Positions 1-6,604 are shown, numbered from the stretch's first letter. The stretch: DNA of 8,817 bases from Dehalococcoidia bacterium (GCA_030634425.1 DAOWAU010000022.1:1-8817), one strand, 5' to 3'. A program made the numbers and translations. Notes: generated by a model from the letters alone, not told the origin.

Positions 1-24
1 ATGACGAAAGGTTGACCTAAATGG

Positions 25-1059
25 TTAGATCAGCGTTCCGACATATTTATTGTAAACTTCCTTCGCCTTTACTTCATCAATTGTGTTCTTGATAATAGCA
101 CGACCATCCGGAAAGACAGTGACTTCATAATCATCAGCATTGAAACGAAGCATATACCCGTTTTGAGCAATATTACCCACATTCTTAAGGCGTATCGCGA
201 GTTCATCTAGAGTAAAATCTTTCACCCCAGTGTTCACTACCTGCACAGCACGACTTTGTCCACACAGTGAAGTGGTTTTTATGCCAAACCTGCTTTCTAA
301 AAACTCGTATTTACCCTGACAGGCTGGGCAGTCTTCACGAGGTTCTATTTTCAATTGATCAAAAGCCCCTTTCCAAACGTCAACGATAATGAGTTTCCGG
401 TTAATATCCTCTGAGCCAACCAGTATCTTCATCGCCTCGGTGGCCTGTATGGAGCCGATGATAGCTGGCACCGTACCAATTATCCCAGCTGTCTCACAGG
501 TGGGGGTAATTCCGGGCTCAGATAGGTTGACAGAGAAACACCTAAAACAAGGAGTTTCACCTGGAATTATCGTCATAGTCACCCCGTTGGAGGCAATGGC
601 ACCACCATAAACCCACGGTATCTTATGTTTTAGAGCAACATCATTTATCAGAAAGCGGGTTTCAAAGTTGTCAAGCCCATCTAGGATTACATCTGCGCCA
701 CGGCAAAATTCTTCGATATTTGTATAGTTTGCATCAGCAACTACCCCTTGGATTTCAACTGTGGAGTTTACCTTTCTCAGATGGCGTTCAGCTGCTATCG
801 CTTTAGGCAGTTGGGCCTTTATGTCATCCTCATCGAAAAGAGTTTGTCTCTGAAGGTTATGGTACTCGATGAAATCCCTGTCCACAATTTTTATTTTGCC
901 CACTCCTGCGCGGACTAGGAGAGTCGCAATGGTACATCCCAGCGCACCACACCCAATAATAACTACATTGCCGCTTAATAGCTTCGCTTGCCCTTCCTCA
1001 CCTATCCCGGGAAACATAGCTTGCCTTGAATATCTATTTCTTAAGCTCCGATCAATCAT
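25..1059 (-). CDS. ThiF/MoeB/HesA-family E1-like adenylyltransferase with C-terminal extension
   Basis: Enzymes of this family use ATP to adenylate the C-terminal glycine of a small ubiquitin-like sulfur carrier (ThiS or MoaD type) in the cytoplasm, for thiamine, molybdopterin/tungstopterin or similar sulfur transfer. Counting from the chosen start (344 aa), I see the nucleotide-binding loop GCGALG (36-41), the D-R-D after strand 2 (60-62), N-L-Q-R-Q (68-72), a K at 86, D-G-L-D-N (127-131) and R135. A zinc site is visible as C171-x2-C174 and C244-x2-C247. C188 in P-T-C-E-T-A-G is the usual catalytic cysteine position. Residues from about 255 onward form an extra domain (starting near LCGQSRAVQV) seen in a subset of the family. 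An ATG at 1077 is also in frame, but the ATG at 1059 is preferred: GGAGGGAGAG lies just upstream of it, and the predicted transcription start falls near 1077. No sulfur-carrier gene is visible in the window, so thiF versus moeB cannot be assigned. Confidence 0.9.
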   Translation of the reverse strand: MIDRSLRNRYSRQAMFPGIGEEGQAKLLSGNVVIIGCGALGCTIATLLVRAGVGKIKIVDRDFIEYHNLQRQTLFDEDDIKAQLPKAIAAERHLRKVNSTVEIQGVVADANYTNIEEFCRGADVILDGLDNFETRFLINDVALKHKIPWVYGGAIASNGVTMTIIPGETPCFRCFSVNLSEPGITPTCETAGIIGTVPAIIGSIQATEAMKILVGSEDINRKLIIVDVWKGAFDQLKIEPREDCPACQGKYEFLESRFGIKTTSLCGQSRAVQVVNTGVKDFTLDELAIRLKNVGNIAQNGYMLRFNADDYEVTVFPDGRAIIKNTIDEVKAKEVYNKYVGTLI

Positions 1060-1083
1060 AAGATACTCTCCCTCCATTCCCTA

Positions 1084-1112
1084 ATTATATCTTACATACG
1101 CGCTTTCAACAA
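1084..1112 (-). promoter_or_regulatory. Candidate sigma70-type promoter of the ThiF-like gene
   Basis: Read on the minus strand, TTGTTG (1107-1112) is followed after exactly 17 bases by a perfect TATAAT (1084-1089). The -35 is weak (3 of 6 matches) and the -10 is consensus. A start of transcription about 7 bases downstream would fall near 1077. This fits translation from the ATG at 1059, with its GGAGG-like site, rather than from the ATG at 1077. The rest of the 1078-1290 gap shows no gene or strong repeat. The assignment is by motif only. Confidence 0.45.
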
Positions 1113-1290
1113 TCTAGCGTTTCGTTCAAGTCATTAATTGTAGATGTATCTCTGTTTGCGTGTTTACCTTCATTATCCACGTGGGAGGCACAGCCCGATT
1201 GATTTCATAACCCTTTATGACACAATTGCTTTGGAATTGATGGCAGATTGAACTGTCAGTTAGCATATTCTAGTGTGGGTAGATTAAGTA

Positions 1291-1640
1291 ATGCCGGTCT
1301 GGATTCAGTGGCTAAATGAAAGCTGGAAGCTGATTATCGTTCCAGCAGTTGTTTTTGCCGTCTTTATTATTGGGGGTCTTTGGTTACGAAGAGTACTCTA
1401 TGACAAATTCAATCGTTGGACCTCCAGAACGAAAAAAGTAGGCTTAGCCTTATTCGCTGCCAAGTTACACGGCCCTTTCCTTTTCTGGTTTATTCTCCTC
1501 GGCGCTTATGTAGCTATTGAGATTTCAGTCCTCTCATTAGAGATTGCCGGCGTAATTGACACGGCGCTACTAAGTCTCTTCGTCGCTTCTTGGATATGGG
1601 TGGCTGTCAGTTTTAGTAGTGACATTGGGAGGCTATATTT
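1291..1640 (+). pseudogene. N-terminal remnant of an MscS-like membrane channel gene
   Basis: The reading frame starts at ATG 1291 and runs to a stop at 1669-1671, but only about the first 113-116 residues appear native. Three hydrophobic segments are visible (about residues 14-32, 60-80 and 88-107), separated by a basic stretch (RRVLYDKFNRWTSRTKK). This topology and wording resemble the N-terminal transmembrane part of small-conductance mechanosensitive channel (MscS) proteins. The conserved MscS pore helix and beta-domain are absent. Around 1630-1640 the frame runs into the antisense of an IS3-family orfA, so the gene was cut by the insertion element or a later rearrangement. The start has only a weak ribosome-binding site. 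The identification is by general pattern; an unrelated three-helix membrane protein is possible. Confidence 0.5.
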
Positions 1641-1790
1641 GCCCCGGCTGTACTGCTTCTTCCAGTGGTAAAGTAGGCTTGGCGATATGTTATATCTCCG
1701 GCAGAGCTGGGCAGGACGGCTCTCCCCACTGAGTATCTCCTCTATTACCCGTCTCTTGAACTCTAAGCTGAAACTCCTCTGATTCCTCAT
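1635..1790 (-). pseudogene. IS3-family transposase OrfA, N-terminal fragment
   Basis: OrfA is the helix-turn-helix DNA-binding subunit of IS3-family transposases. About 52 residues remain from the ATG at 1790, which has AAAGGA seven bases upstream. They read MRNQRSFSLEFKRRVIEEIL, then a helix-turn-helix with RRYNISPSLLYHWKKQYSRG, typical of the family. The normal protein is about 90-110 aa with a leucine-zipper-like C-terminal half, which is missing here. The frame continues to 1506 only as antisense of the MscS-like remnant. It is non-functional by itself. Confidence 0.85.
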
Positions 1791-1880
1791 GGCAAGGTCC
1801 TTTCTATCCCTCATTATAGGATATTTCGACCCTGCCAAACCTTCCTAACCTAAAGTGTCCAGTTTCAGGGGTGCAGTCCA
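1635..1880 (-). mobile_element. Left end of an IS3-family insertion sequence (truncated)
   Basis: On the minus strand the element begins at about 1880 with TGGACTGCACCCC followed by TGAAACTGGACA, the kind of terminal sequence seen in IS3-family elements. The start of orfA follows about 90 bases later. The end lies only 9 bases after the stop codon of the DUF2284 gene. The element stops inside orfA near 1635, where sequence of the MscS-like gene begins. No matching right end is present nearby. Confidence 0.75.
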
Positions 1881-1889
1881 TATTTTATT

Positions 1890-2531
1890 TCAATAGATGA
1901 GCACTAGCCCCAGCTTTGTTCCGTGGGGCACCTCTGATGGTGGTAGGGATCGTCCGATAGGATAGATGTCCCAGCCTACCTTTGCCGCCATGATGAAAGC
2001 ATCCATCCCCACTGCTTCCATAGAGGATCTGGCCATTGGGAAATGCTTACAAGATTGTCCTGACACCAGGGCACTACACTCGGTATTAGGGCAAAAGGCA
2101 TTTTTGCATGGTCCACCAGCAAATGCGAGGGCTAGGTGGTAGCCATCATAGAAGGCCTCGGCCTCAATCCTTGCCACGATCTCGTAATTTTTTATTGCGG
2201 ATGGGACTGACAATCTCTTCTCTCTGGCCTCAGGGCCGGCTAGCTCTTTAGAGGGTACCTTTAGCATGATAAATATGGCGTACCGGAAGTTATTCACTAC
2301 TCTTCTAACTAGAGCTAGGTCCATTGCATAAGGAGGACAGTAAGCATTGGTTCCATAGAAGGGGCATCTGGGATAAGTACATTTCCCTAGCACTCTATCG
2401 TCAATCAATATCATATCGGTGGTGATAATCTTGGCATCTGTGGCGCCAAGTTCAAGAGCCCTTCGTCGGTATCTTTCGAGGTCTTGTTGAAGCACCTCAT
2501 CAGGAATTTTCTCTACAATTTTACGAACCAT
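1890..2531 (-). CDS. DUF2284 cysteine-rich, probable metal/iron-sulfur-binding protein
   Basis: This is a 213-residue protein that appears full length for the DUF2284 family, annotated in general as predicted metal-binding proteins of unknown reaction. From the chosen start there are seven cysteines in two groups: C51-x4-C56-x8-C65 (within GKCTYPRCPFYGTNAYCPP) and C142-x4-C147-x4-C152-x8-C161. This layout is consistent with iron-sulfur cluster binding. No signal peptide or membrane helix is visible, so it is probably cytoplasmic. An ATG at 2555 is in frame, but the ATG at 2531 has AGGGAGG eight bases upstream and is preferred. The ATG at 2555 is two bases after the stop of a PyrK-like gene tail, suggesting the two were once one operon. 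The gene now sits between fragments of IS3 elements and dead genes yet has no internal stop. Its exact function is not known to me. Confidence 0.85.
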   Translation of the reverse strand: MVRKIVEKIPDEVLQQDLERYRRRALELGATDAKIITTDMILIDDRVLGKCTYPRCPFYGTNAYCPPYAMDLALVRRVVNNFRYAIFIMLKVPSKELAGPEAREKRLSVPSAIKNYEIVARIEAEAFYDGYHLALAFAGGPCKNAFCPNTECSALVSGQSCKHFPMARSSMEAVGMDAFIMAAKVGWDIYPIGRSLPPSEVPHGTKLGLVLIY

Positions 2532-2557
2532 TGTGATACCTCCCTTGATATTCATGT

Positions 2558-2641
2558 TTAATAATCTAGTTCATCCCAGAGGATATCATCCAGGGCGAAT
2601 ACCGGCCCGTCCTTGCATACCTGCTTCAGCCCACTTTTTGT
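2558..2641 (-). pseudogene. C-terminal tail of a PyrK-like iron-sulfur electron-transfer subunit
   Basis: The last about 27 codons of a gene end at TAA 2558-2560. They read TKSGLKQVCKDGPVF and then a D-D-I-L-W-rich end. The V-C-K-D-G-P-V-F motif is the hallmark of the C-terminus of the iron-sulfur-binding domain of dihydroorotate dehydrogenase electron transfer subunits (PyrK) and related NAD(P)H-flavin oxidoreductases. There the cysteine is the last [2Fe-2S] ligand. The FAD/NAD domains and the other cluster cysteines are gone. The upstream side joins IS3 orfB sequence somewhere in 2626-2645. The stop lies two bases before an in-frame ATG of the DUF2284 gene, so the original neighbours were probably co-translated. 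Confidence 0.75.
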
Positions 2642-2838
2642 CTGACCTCTTTAACTTGATTCTTTTCGTAGTATCTTCTGGCAAACTCTGCCGGTGTCAG
2701 GTAGCTCAGTGAGCTGTGTGGTCAGTAGTTATTATACTCCTGCCTAAAGGCTTCCACAATGGCCTGTGCCTCCTTCCCATTTCGGAAGATCTCACGGTTC
2801 AGGCACTCATCCCTCAGCTTATCATTGAAGCTCTCGAT
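2626..2838 (-). pseudogene. IS3-family transposase OrfB, C-terminal fragment with nonsense mutation
   Basis: OrfB is the DDE integrase-type catalytic subunit of IS3 transposases. Translating the minus strand from 2838 gives IESFNDKLRDECLN, then EAFRQEYNNY, a stop, and PHSSLSYLTPAEFARRYYEK. This is the unmistakable C-terminal end of the family. It includes the catalytic glutamate region (the E of IESFN-K-RDE) but lacks both catalytic aspartates. An in-frame TGA at 2722-2724 stands where the family has arginine (YN..RPHSSL), consistent with a CGA to TGA change. The usual right inverted repeat is absent after the final stop (2626-2628). The fragment is dead and joins TRAP permease sequence at its upstream end. 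Confidence 0.9.
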
Positions 2839-3009
2839 AATGCCAGTAGTACCAAATAGTGCTCCCATGAATATGAAAAGCGGCAGGCAGGTGAGAGTAA
2901 ATGAATTGGCAACGTCAAAGGCAGTAAAGGCAAGCTGGGTTTACTGCTGACCAACAAAGAGTAATAGTCCAATGGCAGCGGTTATGCCTATTGCTACGAA
3001 AACTTCCAC
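2839..3009 (-). pseudogene. Fragment of a TRAP transporter large permease (DctM-like)
   Basis: The minus-strand frame from about 3009 reads FVAIGITAAIGLLLFVGQQ, a TAA stop (2941-2943), then FTAFDVANSFTL and CLPLFIFMGALFGTTGI. This matches the N-terminal region of TRAP-type large permeases, where a hydrophobic helix is followed by a segment of the type (N/D)SF-L-L--IPLF-L-G. Such permeases are integral membrane parts of sodium-driven carboxylate importers. Only about 55 of the usual more than 420 residues remain, one internal codon is a stop, and the sequence switches into IS3 OrfB near 2839 in the same frame. The natural start is not visible. Confidence 0.7.
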
Positions 3010-3167
3010 AGACCGTGGGGGGTAATTCTGGTGGCAAATGGCAAGCCCACCGGCTTGGTAGCATCCACTATTATCTGCGTAGTCATAGGACCCCGCTTAA
3101 AGGGGGTCTCATCATAGGCAGTGGAGTTTAGAAGGTGTCCTGTCACTCCAGGGATGATAGAGAGATG
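2994..3167 (-). pseudogene. C-terminal fragment of a UbiD-family decarboxylase
   Basis: Directly after the livF stop, a minus-strand frame reads LSIIPGVTGHLLNSTAYDE, then TTQIIVDATKPVGLPFATRI and a TAG stop at 2994-2996. UbiD-type prenylated-FMN-dependent decarboxylases end in a stretch with the pattern I-I-P-G-x-x-G-x-x-L-D-P-S-A followed about 15 residues later by (I/V)-D-A-T. Both elements are visible here, so I call it a UbiD tail. Roughly 55 codons remain of a gene that normally has 400-500. The catalytic and cofactor-binding parts are absent. The last residues before the stop may already belong to the junction with TRAP permease sequence (about 2995-3020). Confidence 0.65.
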
Positions 3168-3168
3168 C

Positions 3169-3900
3169 CTAAGTCACACTTTTCTTTCCACCCAAATAGG
3201 TAGCCACTAGGTCTTTATTGCCTAACAATTCGTCGCAGGTTCCCGCAAGGACTACCCTGCCATCTACTAATACATACCCTTTACTAGCTATCCGCAGGGC
3301 AGCGCGAACATTCTGTTCAACTAATAGAGCAGAGATACCCCTCTCAGGAAATCCCTGCACAGTGTCAAGTATCTCATGTACCACTATGGGTGCTAATCCC
3401 ATGCTCAGCTCGTCTAACAGAAGGAGCCCTGGTTGCGCCATGAGGGCTTGTCCTATCACGAGCATTTGTTGTTCTCCCCCGCTTAGAGTGCCCCCCAATT
3501 GTTTCTGTCTCTCCTTAAGTATAGGGAACAACTCGAGGACCTGTGCCAGGGCCTGCTCAAAACTACCTCTGCGAGATTTATCGCGGTGATAGCAATAGGC
3601 TCCGAGCTCTAAATGCTCCATAACTGTGAGTCCTGGGAAGATTTGTCTCCCTTCTGCAACATGGCTGATGCCCAGCCTAACTATCTTTTCAGGCGCAAAT
3701 CCAGTGATATCACTGTCGTGAAAAACGATGTGTCCCGCTTTTGGGACAAGCAACCCGGAGATAGCCCGCAAAATGGTTGATTTGCCGGCTCCATTTGCAC
3801 CAAGGAGACATACTATCTCCCCTGCCCCGACCTGAAGCGAGATACCCCTTATTGCCTCCGCCCCACCGTAATTGACATAAAGATTCTCCACGTTAAGCAT
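3169..3900 (-). CDS. livF: Branched-chain amino acid type ABC transporter ATP-binding protein LivF
   Basis: This is one of the two cytoplasmic ATPases that power an importer of the HAAT (hydrophobic amino acid transport) family. The 243 residues show the Walker A loop GANGAGKST (34-42), the signature LSGGEQQ (139-145), Walker B LLLLDE (159-164) and the VEQN stretch (194-197). Gln196 takes the usual H-loop histidine position, which is normal for LivF. Length is typical. The ATG at 3900 overlaps the end of livG by 8 bases, with a G-rich ribosome-binding site (GGGGGGAAG) inside livG, so translation is probably coupled. It is the last gene of the operon. No terminator is obvious after it, and the sequence passes straight into a UbiD gene stub. 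The solute is not predictable from this subunit. Confidence 0.96.
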   Translation of the reverse strand: MLNVENLYVNYGGAEAIRGISLQVGAGEIVCLLGANGAGKSTILRAISGLLVPKAGHIVFHDSDITGFAPEKIVRLGISHVAEGRQIFPGLTVMEHLELGAYCYHRDKSRRGSFEQALAQVLELFPILKERQKQLGGTLSGGEQQMLVIGQALMAQPGLLLLDELSMGLAPIVVHEILDTVQGFPERGISALLVEQNVRAALRIASKGYVLVDGRVVLAGTCDELLGNKDLVATYLGGKKSVT

Positions 3901-4696
3901 TGACTTCCCCCCCTAAATAGGCGGTAATCACCTCAGGATTGTTCTGAACCTCAGCCGGCGTGCCGTCGGCGATCTTTTTACCGTAGTTTATCACAAGAAC
4001 ATGGTGGGAGACTCCCATGACAAACTCCATCTGGTGTTCTACAAGCATGGTTGTTTTGCCTCTTTCTCGCAACTGATAAAGTAGTTGTGACATATGCTCT
4101 CTCTCCGCATCGTTCAAGCCAGTTGCTGGCTCGTCCAGGAGGAGGAGGGTGGGGTCGCTGACCAATGCTCGCGCCAGCTCCACCAACTTCTGTGTTCCAT
4201 GGGGAAGGTCTCCGGCCAGTCTAGAGGCATCCCTTTTCAAGCCGACAAAGGTGAGCCACTCCATTGAGATTTCTCTTGCGCGTTGCTCCTCCTTCCTCGC
4301 CTTGGGAAGGGAAAGTCCTGAATCAAATAGTCCCGCACTCATCACTTGATGGTATCCGGTCATTACATTAGCTAAAGCTGTGTGGTCTTTGAATATGCGA
4401 GCATCCTGGAAGGTACGAGCGATGCCCATTCTGGCAATATCATGAGACTTGAGGTTGGTTATGTCCTTGCCTTTGAATTTGACCTTACCAGAGGTGGCAG
4501 GGAAGACTCTGGTTATGACGTTATAAAGCGTGGTCTTGCCAGCTCCGTTCGGTCCTATGACCGCCTTGATTTCATGAGGTTCAACACTGAAACTTAGCTG
4601 GTCCAGCGCCTCAACCCCGCCGAAAAACTTGGTCAGGTTCTCTATTTCCAAACCCAGCATTTCTTCCCCAGTTGATTTTTTAATTTCAATAGGCAC
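3893..4696 (-). CDS. livG: Branched-chain amino acid type ABC transporter ATP-binding protein LivG
   Basis: This is the second ATPase of the importer, pairing with LivF under the LivH/LivM membrane core. In 267 residues I see Walker A GPNGAGKTT (48-56), the Q-loop in ARTFQ (Q97), a signature LPHGTQK (164-170, less usual than L-S/P-Y-G-x-Q), Walker B LLLLDEP (184-190) and H221 in VEHQM. The start listed is GTG 4696, two bases after the livM stop, with AAGGGGGT about five bases upstream. An ATG at 4660 with GGGGA just before it would give 255 residues, the commoner family length, and is a real alternative. The family extra segment after Walker A (GYHQVMSAGLF and onward, about 114-140) is present. 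Confidence 0.95.
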   Translation of the reverse strand: MPIEIKKSTGEEMLGLEIENLTKFFGGVEALDQLSFSVEPHEIKAVIGPNGAGKTTLYNVITRVFPATSGKVKFKGKDITNLKSHDIARMGIARTFQDARIFKDHTALANVMTGYHQVMSAGLFDSGLSLPKARKEEQRAREISMEWLTFVGLKRDASRLAGDLPHGTQKLVELARALVSDPTLLLLDEPATGLNDAEREHMSQLLYQLRERGKTTMLVEHQMEFVMGVSHHVLVINYGKKIADGTPAEVQNNPEVITAYLGGEVNA

Positions 4697-4698
4697 GC

Positions 4699-5679
4699 TT
4701 ACCCCCTTGTGGGTATGAATTTGGAAAGCTTTCGCCTGATGGTAGTTATTATACCAGTAATACCACCGGCGAAGTACATCGGAATAATAATAAAAAACAG
4801 TCCGAAGATAATGGGCTTATAATCTCCGAAAGCAGCGAGCATATCGGGCAAGAACTTCATCAGCGGAGCTGAAAGGAAAACCGAATATATTGTTCCTAGC
4901 CCACCGAGAATTGCAGCCATCAGAATCCTAAATGATACCAGTAGATTGAACGCACCCGGGCTAGCACTCCCTATGAAGTGCACATACAGTCCTCCGGAGA
5001 CAGCGGCATATGCCCCACAGAGCATAAAAGCTTGAACCTTATATTTAGTCACATCTATGCCCAGTGTACTGGCAGCTACCTCATCGCGACTGATGGCTCC
5101 AAAGGCTCTGCCTGGGCGTGAGTTGACAAGATGGTGGGCAAATACCCACCCGACCAGGGCAACAACCCAGGCCAGGATATAAAATGATTCAACGCTATCA
5201 AACACAAGCCCACCAAGTGAAAAGGGTGGAATACCGATTACGCCTGTCGTCCCGCCGGTTACTTCTACCCAGCCATCCAACACTGCTTCCGAAATCACGG
5301 CGATAGCTATCGTGGCAAGGGCTAGGTACCATAGCCGTAACCTCAATATAATCCTTCCAATTACATAAGTAAAGGCGATAGCCAGTAACACCCCAACCAC
5401 CATTCCAACAATTGGTGGGAGACCATATCCAACAGCTACCTCCCGTGCTACAGGATCTTTCGAGCTCAATATCGCGGCGCTGTAGCCGCCAAAGGCCATT
5501 AAAGTACCCTGGCAAAGTAATACTTGACCCGTGTAACCGGAGAAGATTATAAACCCTGTCAGCGTTATAACATACAGGCCAACAAGGGTCATCACGTTCA
5601 AGTAATAGGTATCCAATACGAAAAATAGCACTGCCAGGACAGCTATGATAGATACTAGCGCAATATAATGCTTCCTAAT
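4699..5679 (-). CDS. livM: Branched-chain amino acid type ABC transporter permease LivM
   Basis: This is an inner-membrane permease that forms the translocation pore with LivH. Several hydrophobic helices are visible, with the family motif GYTGQVLLCQGTLMAFGGY (48-66 in this numbering), G-G-T-T-G-V-I-G-I-P (143-152), and an ATPase-coupling loop GRAFGAISRDEVAASTLGI (190-208). A GTG at 5631 is the first canonical start but has no ribosome-binding site, and it cuts the first transmembrane helix. The frame stays open upstream. An ATT at 5677-5679 has AAGGGAGG six bases before it, overlaps the livH stop by a few bases, and gives the usual N-terminus MRKHYIALVSIIAVLAVLFF (326 aa). I therefore prefer the rare ATT start, or an ATG altered by mutation or sequencing. 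The minimum CDS is 4699-5631. Confidence 0.93.
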   Translation of the reverse strand: MRKHYIALVSIIAVLAVLFFVLDTYYLNVMTLVGLYVITLTGFIIFSGYTGQVLLCQGTLMAFGGYSAAILSSKDPVAREVAVGYGLPPIVGMVVGVLLAIAFTYVIGRIILRLRLWYLALATIAIAVISEAVLDGWVEVTGGTTGVIGIPPFSLGGLVFDSVESFYILAWVVALVGWVFAHHLVNSRPGRAFGAISRDEVAASTLGIDVTKYKVQAFMLCGAYAAVSGGLYVHFIGSASPGAFNLLVSFRILMAAILGGLGTIYSVFLSAPLMKFLPDMLAAFGDYKPIIFGLFFIIIPMYFAGGITGIITTIRRKLSKFIPTRG

Positions 5680-6547
5680 TTTTAGCCTCCCTTGGTCCCA
5701 ATATGCCGGTGGGTCGCCAGAGAAGTATGATTATCAACACGCTAAACAAAACAACATCTTTATACAGCGAGGTAACATAGCCAATGGTAAAGGCCTCTAT
5801 TAGGCCAACCACAACCCCACCTAGGAAAGCTCCCGGATAGCTGACTAAACCGCCTCCAATCACTGCGGCAATAAAGCCTCTCAATGTAAATAGCATGGCG
5901 GCATTAAACACTATGAAGGTGAGTGGGGCTATGGCTATCCCGCCAAGCGCTCCTATCCCAGAGCTTATGGCAACAGCAAGGATTACCAGCCTCCGAGTGT
6001 TAATTCCGGCTAGTTTTGCCGCCAATGGATTTTGAGCGACGGCTCTCATTGCCTTGCCATAGAGCTGCCGATTAAAGAAATACCATAGGGCAATGCCCAA
6101 AATTAGAGTGATACCTACCACCCACAGGGATTGAGTGGGAATATGAGCACCGGCAAACTCAACGCTGAACTGCTCTGAAAAAAAAGGCAGCGACTTGGGA
6201 AACTTGCCAAAGGAAACCATCTTTATGCCATCAAAGAGAAAGATGGCACCAATCATTATCAGTATTGCCATATTAGCCGTCGGCTGTCGCATACGACCAA
6301 TAGCCAATCTTCCAAACAATATACCTATACCTGTAGTTATGATAATTGCCAAAATCGCTGCTACTGGCAGGGGCAGATTTAGCGCTAGAAAGGTTAGGGT
6401 GAAGAAAGCACCGAACATCATATAGTTACCCTGAGGGAAATTGAGCCAGCCGGCAACGTTGAATATCACCACATAGCCGAAGGCTACGATAGCATAAACT
6501 GCTCCATTGGCAAGTCCACTAACCAAGAGTTGAAGGAATATTTCCAT
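5675..6547 (-). CDS. livH: Branched-chain amino acid type ABC transporter permease LivH
   Basis: This 290-residue integral membrane permease, of typical LivH length, partners LivM. The N-terminus LVSGLANGAVYAIVAFGYVV (8-27) and W-L-N-F-P-Q-G-N (34-41) are family hallmarks. About eight hydrophobic segments follow. The cytoplasmic coupling loop GKAMRAVAQNPLAAKLAGI (164-182) and the glycine-rich GGGLVSYPGAFLGGVVVGLIE (231-251) near the C-terminus are also characteristic. Translation starts at ATG 6547, preceded by a modest purine-rich GAGAAGAG. A 10-bp stem-loop lies about 20 bases upstream of the start and may affect initiation. The gene ends at 5675 within the proposed start region of livM. 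It is separated from livK by 218 bases, unlike the tight spacing downstream. Confidence 0.96.
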   Translation of the reverse strand: MEIFLQLLVSGLANGAVYAIVAFGYVVIFNVAGWLNFPQGNYMMFGAFFTLTFLALNLPLPVAAILAIIITTGIGILFGRLAIGRMRQPTANMAILIMIGAIFLFDGIKMVSFGKFPKSLPFFSEQFSVEFAGAHIPTQSLWVVGITLILGIALWYFFNRQLYGKAMRAVAQNPLAAKLAGINTRRLVILAVAISSGIGALGGIAIAPLTFIVFNAAMLFTLRGFIAAVIGGGLVSYPGAFLGGVVVGLIEAFTIGYVTSLYKDVVLFSVLIIILLWRPTGILGPREAKN

Positions 6548-6566
6548 TTGCTTCTCTTCTCAGGGA

Positions 6567-6604
6567 AGTGGTAGGCTAAAGGTTTATCTTCTTAAGCTAC
6601 CACT
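6567..6604 (-). promoter_or_regulatory. Stem-loop just upstream of livH
   Basis: AGTGGTAG (6567-6574) pairs with CTACCACT (6597-6604). After one bulged G, CT (6576-6577) pairs with AG (6595-6596), giving a 10-bp stem with a loop of about 17 bases. In the minus-strand mRNA it would sit about 20 bases before the livH start codon, next to its purine-rich ribosome-binding site. A role in translation or mRNA processing is an inference. Confidence 0.45.

Noticed and set aside
389..1084. Open frames on the plus strand across the ThiF-like gene (389-610, 869-1084)
   Set aside because: They are antisense to a gene with clear family motifs, lack ribosome-binding sites and show no recognisable domain.
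2759..2950. A 63-codon plus-strand frame over the OrfB/DctM remnants
   Set aside because: It is antisense to recognisable transposase and TRAP permease sequence, and its product resembles nothing.
3089..3108. Inverted repeat GACCCC/GGGGTC, considered as a livF terminator
   Set aside because: Only 6 bp, no T-run on either strand, and it lies inside the UbiD-like coding remnant where codon content explains it.
2994..3167. Possibility that the UbiD, DctM and OrfB pieces form one novel fusion gene
   Set aside because: UbiD and DctM pieces are in different frames, and DctM and OrfB each contain an in-frame stop, so no single product can be made.
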